Made by a program: the position numbers and the translations under genes
Shown here: in pieces, positions 11,700 through 21,099 of the stretch
Layout: every line of letters starts with the position of its first letter
Position numbering within the stretch: the stretch's first letter is position 1
NCBI RefSeq assembly: GCF_035582795.1
Contig: NC_134365.1
Coordinates: 79,961,635 to 80,025,634, forward strand
Origin: Mycteria americana
Lineage: Eukaryota; Chordata; Aves; Ciconiiformes; Ciconiidae
Length of the DNA: 64,000 bases
Direction of reading: 5' to 3'
The notes under the pieces: generated by a model
Seen by the model: only the letters and a program-made list of their open reading frames with translations
Database searches by the model: none
Told to the model about the DNA's origin: nothing

Positions 11700-12520
11700 T
11701 CTAGCCCGGGCTGCGATGAATCCGTGCTCCCTGGCTGAGCCCTCTCCGTACGCCTCGCTCCGCAAGCGCTCCTCACCCGCTTCGTGGGGCATTTTTAAAG
11801 CTCTCCCTGGGCGCTCGGCGGGCGGCGGGCTCCCTGCGTCTGCCGTGGCACCCCTTCAGCTCGCCCTGGGAGAGATCCTGAAGGAGCTGGCAGCTCCCAG
11901 CTCCGCTCTCGGTTAATTGCTTTATTATGGGCGGCTGCCCCAGTTCCCCCGAAGGGCTCCGCCGTCCCTCCAGCCTCGGCAGGGGTTTGGCTCTTCTTGC
12001 CCCCTGTGTTGAAAATTAAGCTCCGGTTTCAGGGTGATCTTCCCCGCCCCCCCCCCAAAAAAAAAATAATAATAAAAAAAATAAGAGCTTATATGTTGTC
12101 GTAGCCCGCCTGAGTGAGAAATAAAGACACGCACACTCGTAGCTTCCTGGTGAGATTGGATTTCGCGTGAGAGAAGGGGAGGGAAAGGGCTGGTGTGAAA
12201 GAGCCGGTGTAGGGGGGCGAGCGGGGGGCGCAGCGCTTCGCCGGGGCGGCAGCGTCTGCCGGCGGCTCCCGGGTCCCCGCACCTCTCGCCGCTCCCGCAG
12301 GAAGGGCTGGCGTCTGCGCTCTTCCCTCTCCCTCTCTCCTTCCTGAGAAGATGCCAGTCCGAAGAGACGTTTCCCGGCAGGTTAGTTGCCTCTCCCCTGC
12401 CTTTCCCCCGAGCCGGGCAGCTCCTGCCCCTTGGCACCGCCGCGCCCCGGGGCGAGGGATGCTCGACCCTTCCCCGCTCCGGCGGGTGGGATCCCTTCGC
12501 CCCGTGTAGCCCCAGCCGTG
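11700..12520. promoter_or_regulatory. CpG island C in WNT7B intron 1
   Basis: CpG-rich sequence at about 11700-11920 and 12160-12510 flanks a central AT-rich, A-run segment (about 12050-12090). No conserved coding sequence was recognised. It belongs to the chain of islands between 8 and 21 kb around WNT7B exon 1. Confidence 0.6.
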
Positions 12521-12529
12521 CAAGAGACA

Positions 12530-14040
12530 GTCGCTCTTCCTTTTTGCCTCGCTGGGCGCTTGTCCTTTTTTTCGGAGGAAAAAAAAAGAAGTTTTAGTGG
12601 TGGGAGAGATGGTGGAAAGACGTGCGCTGCGGATGCCGGGGATAGGGTTTGAAAACGAACCCCGAAAGAGAAATGTGCACAAATTTAGCACGGATAATTT
12701 AACACAAATGCAGCTGAAATGAGCAAGAACCAGGCTCCGAAGTCTCCTCGGTCCGTAGGCTTTGTAAATGTTGGTCTCAGGTTAATTGCCCACTGACTGA
12801 AGGAGTTTTCTTGACCAAGAGCTCTCCCAAACACCCTGGGAACACCTCCTCCAGTTAACCAGTCCCGGCACATGGGTGCAGCTGTCTCCGTGACACAACG
12901 AAATATTCCTTCAGATGGAATGGGAATTGCGGGATTGGTGTAAAAACTCTGTCTGCCGCCCAAATATGCGATAAAAATCTTCTCGGGGTTTGGTTTCATT
13001 TAACCACGTTCATCTACAAGTCCAGTGCAGACGCTGGGACAGTCAAAGTCCTTTTGAGAAACGCTAATCTCGATTAACAAGAGACAGAAGCTTAAGCCTT
13101 TCAACGATTATTTACATCCCAGAATCGTCTTATTTCTAATTCTTTAAGATTCTAAAATCGTCGTATTTATACTTCTGTAAGTGTGTGTGTGCGTATGCAT
13201 ATATAGAGATAGAGAGACATATAGATGCGTATCTCCTGTAATACCCGTTCTGCCTCTCAGACGTGCAGGCAGTGATTGGGGCAGCTGTGCTGAACGTGAA
13301 CTAGGAGAACGGGTAGCGACTTTTGATGTGTTATTTCTAGCATTTGTTCGGCTTCGGATATATTTTTAAATGTGCATCTGCTTTTAAAGACGTGCCTGGG
13401 GGAAAGAAGGGGAAAAAAAAAAAGGAAGGTGAATTGTAAAAATGCAAAGTAAAGGCTGGTGCTGGAAGGCTTCGAACTGGGGCTGGCAGAGTCTGACCCA
13501 GTCCAACTGAAACGAAGACGGTTTACCAATCTCCACAATTTTCGGATCGAAGCTGGTTTTATCCACAGCTTAGCTGTGTAGAGGGAGGAAACTTGTATAA
13601 AAGAAACCAAAACGTGCCGTTTCTTTTCGGGAAGTTAAATTTTATTCGAAAACCACGGGCCGGTTATTACGTCGGAAAATTAATAATGATGATGACGATG
13701 ATAAGAATAACCTGCTAAATTCCATCCAAATGGTTTCCATACGGATGTCAGCCGGGGGTAGCGAGAAGTGCACTTGTTTTGTTGATGGAAGCCGAATATA
13801 TTCCCTTCAATAAAATGGTGTGGCACTGGAGGAAAGGGTATCGTCCGTAACACCTAATACGGGCATTTCAGCATCCGTCGTTCCTTCTTCCACAAACACG
13901 TGTGTTTTGGACAAAATAGGGGCAGGACGGCACTGAAATGGTTGCCGACACCATAGTCGGGCAGATGAAGCAGAGCAGGCACGAATAAAGTCTTTCCTTT
14001 TTTTCTTTCATCTGTCTATTCCCAGCTGCGGTTTCTTTCG
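12530..14040. other. intronic spacer, no gene recognised
   Basis: The composition is mixed to AT-rich. There is a short ATA/GATA-like run near 13190-13220 and a GATGATGACGATGAT run near 13687-13704. The stretch 13620-13860 is low in repeats and varied in motif content, as regulatory elements often are, but nothing specific can be claimed. Confidence 0.5.
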
Positions 14041-14049
14041 TACCCCAAA

Positions 14050-15020
14050 CCCGCCGAGTGTCCGGCACAAGAGCAGGGCGGGAGCCGGTAAGAGCTTCGA
14101 AGGTACGCCCGGTAGGCAACACACGGCACTCCTTTCCGGTCGGAACCGGGTACTTTTGTAGCTCACCGAGCTGCAAGTCTAGTGCCAGGGGAAAGAAGCG
14201 GGGGGGAATTGAAATTAGCGGATGTCTGGCTGGCGGGGATGGCGAAGAGTGGCGGCGGCGGCGGCACGACGGCGGGTGCCCGTGGAGGGACCGGGGAGCG
14301 TGTCGTCCCGCCGGGGGGACGGTGCCCGGTAGCCCCGGTGCCGCAGCCGCACCGTGCGGGGCGCCGAGCGCGGACCCCGGGGGTCTCCTCCCGGGGGCCC
14401 CGCGGCCTCGCCGGGGCTGCCGGCGCTGCCACGTGGTGCCCGCCGTCGAGGCTGCGCCCCAGCCGCTGCCTGCAGCGGGGCCGGGGGTGCCGGGCCGGGC
14501 CGGGCGCCCCGGCTCCCCGCGGCCGGACAGCACCGGGGACGGGCGAGGGGAGCGGGATTTCGTTGGCGTTTGCTGCAAACGCCGCAAAGCCAAGGCGAGC
14601 TTCGCCGCAGGGGCGGGGAGCGGGGTCGGCCGGCCCGTTCCTCGCCGCAGCGTCGCCGGGAGTCCCCAGAGGGAGCGGCGTGCTCCGGCCTCCCGAGGAT
14701 GGGCCGGCGTGCCCGGCGCCCGCAGCCCTGCGGCCCCCAGCTCCGCTCGGCTTTGCCGCAGGGGCACGGAGGAAGCGTCCCCACCGCCCCCCGAAGGGGT
14801 GCAGGCGCCTTTCGTTGCTCCCGTGGGCAGCGCCAGCTCCCGCCGCCTGCACCCCTCGAACCGCACCCTGACCTCCTCCCCGCGGGAGGAGGGGTCCTCT
14901 CCGCTCCCCTGGGCGCTGCCCGGCTGCCCCCCGCTTTCCCTGCAGAAAAGATAGAGAGGAAAAGGGTGGGTTTGCCCGCAGAGCCCTGATCCGGGCACTG
15001 CCCGCCGGCTCCGTCTTTCC
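14050..15020. promoter_or_regulatory. CpG island D in WNT7B intron 1
   Basis: This is one of the densest CpG blocks in the window (core about 14220-14900), with GC boxes and almost no AT runs. Frames of up to 388 codons are open on both strands, but they overlap each other, consist mostly of Arg, Pro, Gly and Ala, and resemble no family. I read them as products of GC content, not genes. Confidence 0.75.
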
Positions 15021-15029
15021 GAAGATCGC

Positions 15030-15260
15030 ATCACTCATCCCCAGAGCATCCGCTGTGATTTGCATCTGTGGTACAGCTGTGATTTTTAACTTCCTACGTA
15101 TTTATTAATTAAACTGGAGCCGAGTGCTCTGCGATCTTCGCAGGAAATATTTCTGTTTCAATCCTGCTGCTAGCCGGGGTCAGTATTTGATGTGATCTAT
15201 TTTCGCGAGGGGATACGTGGAGTCAGCAGGGTTGCAGACGCTTTACGCTTCGGTGCCTGG
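15030..15260. promoter_or_regulatory. possible regulatory element with octamer motif
   Basis: Immediately beside CpG island D, the sequence contains the octamer ATTTGCAT (15058-15065), two copies of 'gctgtgattt', and a TTAATTAA homeodomain-type block near 15104-15111. This cluster resembles a conserved developmental enhancer, but cross-species conservation was not tested. Confidence 0.25.
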
Positions 15261-15269
15261 ACGGAAACG

Positions 15270-16290
15270 TCGTCGACTGAAATATCAAGGGATGCTTCAC
15301 CTCACGCCTCTCTCTCCAGTAAACTCGGGGATAGGAAATAGAAATGGGAGCAACGGGAATTCCCTGAGAGGGAGGACTACCTGAGCGGGCTCTTGCCCTC
15401 TCCGCCTAACTGGACATAGCGGCTTCTTTACGGTACCCTGCCATGTCGCCCCATGGGACACCCCCCGCCCCGCCAACAGCTGGGTGAACACTTATGTACT
15501 GAGTTATCTTCCCTCCCCTCGGTCTCATGTTTGCCACCGAAAGTGGAGCTTTTAGCACGTTTTATTAAGACATGAACACGTGCTCCGCAGCAAAGAAAAA
15601 GACAAAAAGCCTGCCGAGTCGAACCTCTTTGCCATCGCTGACACAATGGCTCTCTCCTTCACGCTGCAAAATCAACCTAAAGCGCTGGAAGACAAACTAC
15701 GTTTTATCTCACTTCATCTCCCCCCCCCTTCTCTACGCAAAGAGCTCACTAGAAGAGGTATCATTACACTCAAAGGATACGGTTTCAACAAAATGGTAGT
15801 TCCAGTGGCTGATGAAAGAGGCAATAATTGCATCCCACATGCCTAGCCTAGAAGTAGCCCTGGATCTCGGAGCAAATTTCTCTCCTATTGTTCAGAGAAA
15901 GTGAAGTATCCTCATCGCCTTACAGGCATGGTGATGGATCTGATGAGGTTTCTGTAAGGGCTTTTACTGTTCCGGCTGTCCACTCGGTTTTACTTCCAGC
16001 CTCAGTCCAAGAGCGTTATTGTGATTTTTGCTCCGAACCCCCTTCTAAAACAGCCACAATCAATTTCGAAAAGAGATCTGCCTTCCAGGCTGTAACGTGT
16101 GCCCACTCTTCTGTTCCCTTTAAAAATAAAACCGCAGTGAAAGCGAATAGCGATATTATTACCCTTATTTTGCAAAGCATTTTCTCTGAGCTCGCCTGCC
16201 TCTCTGTGAGGGATGTGTTGTACGAAGTCCTCCGGCTATTGAAATAGATGGGGTGCCCCCGTCACCGCTTCATTTTGGATGCACAGCCTC
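15270..16290. other. intronic spacer, no gene recognised
   Basis: The composition is mixed. Short open frames at 15572-15846 and 15888-16247 on the plus strand match no protein I recognise and have no supporting splice or promoter context. Confidence 0.5.
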
Positions 16291-16299
16291 CCCAAACTC

Positions 16300-17330
16300 A
16301 CTTCTCAACTAAACCCCTGTCAGCCTGAGCCTGGAGGACGACAGATCCCGTCGCTGCCGGCCACAGCTACGACAAAGAGCGGCGCAGGTATGTAGCCCCG
16401 CAGAGGTTAGAGCACCGAAAACACCCTCCTGGCTCCAGCAGGCAGGATTTGGGGCTACCCTCAGGCATCTGCACCGGCCAGGGCAGGGGTGGACGCGGGC
16501 TCCGCACCGGGACAGGGCAGGGGGCAGCGCGGAGGGCGTTTCCCGCGCCCCCTCCGCCTCCGCGCATCCTCCGCGGGTCGCCTGCGGGACAGCGCCGTGC
16601 TCCGCCGGCCCCCGCGGTGGCACCTGTGGCTGCGGGGGCGGGCTGAGAGCCGTGCCAAAACCAAACAAATAAGCAAGCACACACAGGGATGCAATCCGGC
16701 TGGTGCCCGCCGAGCAACCTGCCGGGGACCCTCCGGAAGGCAGCCCGTGGCTTTCGCCGGCAGCCCTGCCCTCGCTGCCCACAGCGGGGGAGGGAGCGGG
16801 CAGGGGGAGCTCCCGGCGGGGGGCACCGACCCTGCTCGGCCGGCGCCGCTTCCCTTCTCACCCCTGAGGAACCTGGTTTAATTCCTCCCCCCGCGGTGTA
16901 ACCTTAATCCGCAGCTCTGGCGTGCTCCCTCTTGCAGATTCCCTCCCTTCCCCCGCCAGCCCCCTCCTCCCCGCCGCTGCCCGGGCTGCTGACAGCGGGG
17001 ACGGGGCTGTCCCCGCCGCGCATCGTGCCCGGAGCAGCGCCCGCGGCGACGGCGGGGCGGGCGGGCTGCGCGGCCCCAGCAGGTCCCGGAGGCCGGGCGG
17101 GCAGGGCCGGGCGGCTCCCCGCTTGTCGCTGCGCCGCTGCCCTCCTGCTCCGGAACGGGACGGGACCGGACGGGGTGCTCCGCCGCGCCGAGCCGCGCTG
17201 CCGGCCGGCCTGCCCGTCCCTCCGGGGAATTGCCGCCGCTCTCCCGCCTTTGGGGGCGGCCCTTTGGCTCCCCCCCCCCCTTTTCCCCCCTTTTCCCAGT
17301 ATTGATTTCAAGGTGGGAACGAGCGTTTTT
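16300..17330. promoter_or_regulatory. CpG island E, proximal to WNT7B exon 1
   Basis: A dense CpG block (cores about 16450-16860 and 16960-17260) has GC boxes and C-runs, including a C9 tract near 17271-17280. It lies 1-2 kb downstream of exon 1, inside intron 1. No conserved frame was recognised. A good plus-strand donor (CGACAG then GTAAGG at 17427) just beyond it could serve an antisense transcript, but nothing else supports one. Confidence 0.7.
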
Positions 17331-17579
17331 GGATTGCAACTCACCTTATGCATTCTTGATCATTTAAAAAAAAAAATCCCGCAGCTATGCAAAGTCAGGA
17401 TCTTTAAAGAGTTTGTAGCTCGACAGGTAAGGACTCGGCTGGGGCTCAGGAATGTGGAAATTCAACTCAAGTCAGCCTACTGCGACGAGCAATATTAATA
17501 AGGGCATACAGGTACGGGGGGAGAGGCGGAGGGAGAGAGGGAGAAACTTGGCGACTAAAATAACAGAGTGATCTCGATC

Positions 17580-18150
17580 GCGGTGATCAGATACCGCGGC
17601 GCAAACAGCCGGCTTCCCGGGAGCCCCCGCTGCCAGCCGGCCTGCGGGCCCCCGAGCCGGTCCCGTCGGCGGAGCCCGCTCGGCTTCCCGGGCGCTTCGG
17701 CGCTGAGGTAGCCGGACCAGTTGTCAAGTTAATTTCAACACGTCCGCGTGATGGATAGAAAGGCAAATTGTGCCTAGGCCTGCATAAAACAAATCCCTGA
17801 GTGCAGGTTCAGAGCAGGGATTCCCCTCCTCCCGCCCCTTTCGCCTTTTTCATACTTAAGCTCTGCTCTATTGTCCCAGCAGCAGCGGCTGAGTTAACTC
17901 TGTCAGGCTGCGCTTTTTTCTTTCTATTTTTTTTTTCCTAAGGGTACTGTACGCCAGAGATAATATTTAAGTTCGCTTAAGCAGTACAAAATAAAAGGAT
18001 CCGTCATCACCCGCGACCGGCTCCCTGCAGGCTCGGCGCTGCCGGAGCGCCTCGTCGCTGGGCGGCCCCGCAGCCGGGCATAGCCCGCCGCGCTGCCCCG
18101 GGACCGGGGAGAAACACGGGCCTGCTTCTGGGGGCTGCCACTGCTTGGGC
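17580..18150. promoter_or_regulatory. CpG-rich 5' end of intron 1
   Basis: CpG-rich segments at 17580-17710 and 18000-18140 flank an AT-rich stretch. The AT part includes a small hairpin with a TTCG loop (ttaag-ttcg-cttaa, near 17970). The block adjoins the exon 1 donor and probably belongs to the WNT7B promoter island. Its function is inferred from position only. Confidence 0.5.
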
Positions 18151-18288
18151 ACCCGGGAGAGGGAGGCAGAGAGAGAAATAATTGCCTCTTTTTTTGCCCC
18201 CCCCCTTTTTTTTTTCCCTTTGCAACATTTTGTTCACAACTCTGTACTAGCGTGATCCAAAAGCCAAGGAGATTTGTCGTGCACAAGG

Positions 18289-18294
18289 ACTTAC
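18289..18294 (-). other. WNT7B: WNT7B exon 1 splice donor
   Basis: On the minus strand the exon ends ATTAGG and is followed directly by GTAAGT, the full consensus donor. This fixes the exon end at 18295 and gives a phase-2 intron, since two bases of the glycine codon remain. Confidence 0.93.
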
Positions 18295-18365
18295 CCTAAT
18301 TTGACATAGATGACTCCAAAGCATAGAAACACGTAGAAAATCCACTTCCGAAAGTTTCTGTGCAT
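18295..18365 (-). CDS. WNT7B: WNT7B first coding exon (partial CDS)
   Basis: This exon encodes the start of WNT7B, a secreted, lipid-modified Wnt ligand that signals through Frizzled/LRP receptors, in brain endothelium with the GPR124/RECK co-receptors, and acts in lung, kidney, neural and vascular development. The 71 bases give 23 codons plus two bases: MHRNFRKWIFYVFLCFGV and then IYVKL, with a split Gly codon at the GTAAGT donor. As I recall the mammalian proteins, the only difference is Ile for Leu at residue 19. The basic N-terminus and hydrophobic residues 9-21 form the signal peptide. The ATG context is moderate (A at -3, C at +4). The cysteine-rich Wnt domain and the palmitoleoylated Ser are encoded by later exons outside the window. 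WNT7A is excluded because its N-terminus is quite different. Confidence 0.95.
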
Positions 18366-18760
18366 GATCTAGAGAATGGACTGAGCCATAAAAACTGCAC
18401 AAAAAGTCGAACTGATCTTGTCGATTAAATCCCAGTCAAGAGCATTGCTGAAGCTACCCAGGAGCAAAGCCGGCCGAACTGTAAAAAATCAGCACCGCGC
18501 AGATCAGCAGCTCTTCCCAGAGCCATGGTGACCGAGACCGGCTCCAATATTAAAGCTAAAGAGGGAGGAAAAAAATAGAAAGAGCTGCTCAAAACGGTAA
18601 AACAAAAACCCAAGACAGACAGTCTGAGGGAGAAAATGAGCAAGCACTGATCTTGATCAACTGCCTCATAGAGCCCTGAAGTTCAATGTGTTTTTACTTG
18701 TTCTGACTTCCCCAGGTAACACTACGTATCTTGCAATCTATGGCTCCAGGTAGGAGGATC
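18366..18760 (-). promoter_or_regulatory. WNT7B: WNT7B 5' UTR and proximal promoter region
   Basis: This sequence lies immediately 5' of the WNT7B start codon. It contains an inverted CCAAT (ATTGG on the minus strand, near 18544-18548), a TTTAATA AT-rich element beside it, and a pyrimidine tract. The transcription start cannot be fixed from sequence. A minus-strand TTTTTTACAG (near 18480-18490) could also act as a 3' splice site, so part of the 5' UTR might come from an upstream exon. Confidence 0.5.
18425..18526 (-). other. upstream ORF (33 codons) in putative WNT7B 5' UTR
   Basis: An ATG at 18526-18524 in a near-ideal Kozak context (GGTCACC then ATGG) starts a 33-codon frame, MALGRAADLRGADFLQ onward, that stops at TAA 18427-18425. 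That is 59 bases before the WNT7B ATG, and the two frames do not overlap. The same frame stays open further upstream to an ATG at 18643. If the mRNA includes this segment, ribosomes would meet a stronger start codon before the WNT7B one, which would predict translational repression or regulated reinitiation. Whether the segment is transcribed is not known from sequence. Confidence 0.4.
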
Positions 18761-18769
18761 TCTCTCTCT

Positions 18770-20450
18770 CCCCCCCCCCTTTCCTGCTCTTCCCCCCACC
18801 CCGTATGTGTCAGGATCTAATACATATCTTATCTGTCTGTGTGCATGTGCGTGTGCGAGTTATGCCTGTGTTTGTGTTTCAGAAGGCATGGCCTTAAGCC
18901 GGAGTGTTGGGGAAAACACATGAAACATATCCAATAAGGGAAATAAAGGACTCGTCCTCTCAAACCGAAGCATTTTTTCATTTCCTCTAGTATGGTAACG
19001 TGGCTGGATTTGCAGTGTATGGACTTCGTAAAAGAGATGGTTACAACTTTTTTTCCCTTCTCCCCCCCCCACTTCTTTCTAACCAAAAAGAGGCAGGCGT
19101 TAACCCCCCTTTGCTTACAGCTCCGTACCCTAAAAGGCGATGTGCATGTGTGTCCAGACTATGTCTCTTTGCCCGTCTGACCCTGTTGCACACTTACAAA
19201 CGCCTGTCACTAAATTTGATTTCATTTTCCACCGTAAGAAAACATTCTTCCTCCTTTGAGAAACAGATATACTTGGCTTTTAACACGAGTTTAGGATATT
19301 CAGTTTGCTGCTCCTAGGGAGATTAATCGGTGAGACAAAAACTCACTTTGTGTTCGGACACTAACAGTCAAGCAAGGCTTCCTTTTCTTTGTGTCTTTTC
19401 TTTCTTTCTCTCTGTCTTGTCTTTCTTTCTCTCTCTTTTCTTTTTTTCTTTCTCACTGATTTCTGAGCTGCTCAGTTTATTCCTGCATTCTGTGGAATTA
19501 CCTATTCCAGTCTCCTACACAACGTGTGCCTGTCTGGAGGCATATAGCTGCACACATATGCATGCTTCAATAGCACCCAAACACAAGTTTGTGGGCTGTG
19601 GTTAAGCTATATAGATATGGATAAATCCGTGCACCTATGCCCACTTATACATTTATATACATGTAGTAACAGTAAACACAGATAGCTCTAGGCATCTCTC
19701 AAAGAGAATCGGCTAAACGCACACCAGTAAAGGCTGAAAGGAAAGCAGGCAGTGACAAGCAAGCAAAAGAGGCTGAACACAGAACTTCATCGTAAAGTAT
19801 CTATCCTGACGGAGAAAACAAAGGGTTTTTTAAAGCCCAGCCAGGCTGCCGTGGCTGAAGAGATGCAGTGTGAAATCGCAGGTCATTTTTAGATGACTCC
19901 CACAGTCAACGCTGCCCGCACCTTGCCATCACCCACCCAGCTCCCGAAAACGGGGTCTCCTTGGGGTACCACGCAGAGATCCCAAGCCGGTCCCTGGGAA
20001 GGGGAAGCAGAAAGCGAAGCGGGACATAGAAGGGCCCTGCTGCGGGGTGGCTCACGCCGAGTCCCCCTGGGACAGCCGGAGACAGCCGAGCCTGCCCCCC
20101 CCGCCGCCCTCCGCTATCTCTCCCTGCTGATCGGTTTCGCTCTGCCTTTCCCCCCGCATTCCTCACGTTTTATTCTTTAATAATCAACGCTCCGGCTCTC
20201 GCAGGCCGCCGGCCCTCCTCCAGACCGCTTCTGCTGCATTTTTCCTAATACTTAACTATGAACAATTCGTCCTTTCAAAATGCTGCCTGTTCCCTTCACG
20301 CTCTTTCCCTGTATTTAGATGTCCTTTAGTCTTTTTTCCCCCCGACCCAATACCACTTTTTTTTTTTCACCCCCACTATTTTTTTAAGGATTTTTAGGTA
20401 AGACGAGGCCATGTTTCCCTTTTGCAAAACCATTTCTCCAAGAGCCTCGT
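18770..20450. other. upstream flank of WNT7B, no gene recognised
   Basis: The sequence between exon 1 and the next CpG island holds C-runs (about 18770-18780), the pyrimidine tract described separately, and T- and C-runs near 20335-20390. Short open frames here match nothing I know. Confidence 0.5.
19384..19458. repeat. pyrimidine-rich (TTTC/CT)n tract
   Basis: A nearly pure T/C tract built from TTTC, CTTT and CT units is present. Such mirror-like homopyrimidine runs can form triplex DNA. I treat it as a low-complexity repeat upstream of WNT7B exon 1. Confidence 0.8.
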
Positions 20451-20479
20451 AACTTTACCCAGAGCTGCCATCCAAACTC

Positions 20480-21090
20480 TTTAACCAACACCCAGGGCAT
20501 TCAAGATGCAGCCTCCCTTTCCCCCCCGCCTTTCCCCCCCCCCTTTTTTCCGGTTTTCGAAGCCTTTGGAAGGCGACGTCCCCTCCGAGAGCCCCGGGCG
20601 CCCGCGGGGCGCGGAGCGGGCGCTGCCCGCGGCCGGGACGGCGGTGGGAGGCGCGGGGGACGCAAAGGCCTCCCCTCCGGCCCGGGCGGGAGGAGGCGCA
20701 GCGGCAGGGCCGAGGCGGCCGCGGCGGCGGCAGCGGGCAGTCGCGGGCAGCCGCCGCCCCAGGCCCCGCAAACGCCGGCGCGGCGCCCGGCCACGGAGAG
20801 CGGGGCCGGGGCGGCCCCGGCGTCGGGCGCGGCCGCGTCCCGCGGGGTAACACCGCCACCCAGGGGCGGGAGGCGGCGGCGCCGACGGGGGCGGCCGGGC
20901 CGGGGCGGGGAGGGCGCGGGCGGCCGGGCGAGGGGCGGCCGCGGAGACCCGTGGGGGCGGAGGGCGCGGGGGCGCTCCCCGTTCCCGCCGGGCTGTGACG
21001 GGATCGTAAGCAGCAGTTCCCGAGCCCCGGCCTCTGCCCTCCACCCCGGGCCGAGCAGGCCGGCCCCCGCCGCGGCCGCTGGCTTTAAGA
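20480..21090. promoter_or_regulatory. CpG island F upstream of WNT7B exon 1
   Basis: An extremely CpG- and GC-rich block (core 20570-21080) has many GC boxes, C-runs at its left edge and a sharp return to AT-rich sequence at about 21090. It lies 2.1-2.7 kb upstream of the WNT7B start codon. It could carry a distal WNT7B promoter, a divergent transcript start or an upstream enhancer. No minus-strand donor of good quality was noticed that would link it to exon 1. Confidence 0.7.
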
Positions 21091-21099
21091 GCGCAAAAT

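Larger units (their letters stand above)
1..18294 (-). other. WNT7B: WNT7B intron 1 (5' part)
   Basis: This stretch is inferred to be intron because it lies downstream, on the minus strand, of the WNT7B first coding exon and its GTAAGT donor (18294 down to 18289). I looked on the minus strand for the conserved second exon (ALSSVVAL...CNKIPGL...RFGRWNCSALG) and did not find it, so the intron continues beyond position 1. A long first intron is usual for WNT7 genes. Positions 1-7900 are ordinary AT-rich sequence with no gene recognised. Positions 8000-18200 are interrupted by several CpG islands, listed separately. The gene assignment depends on exon 1; that the whole stretch is intronic is inference. 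Confidence 0.8.

Noticed and set aside
13868-15065. Long overlapping open frames (up to 388 codons) on both strands
   Set aside because: They lie in a CpG island where stop codons are rare, overlap each other on opposite strands, are Arg/Pro/Gly/Ala-rich and show no domain.
17385-17426. Short plus-strand internal exon ending at the GTAAGG donor
   Set aside because: The acceptor side is an A-run rather than a pyrimidine tract, so an internal exon is unlikely.
1-18200. WNT7B exon 2
   Set aside because: No minus-strand match to the conserved ALSSVVAL/CNKIPGL/RFGRWNCSALG segments was seen; it is inferred to lie before position 1.
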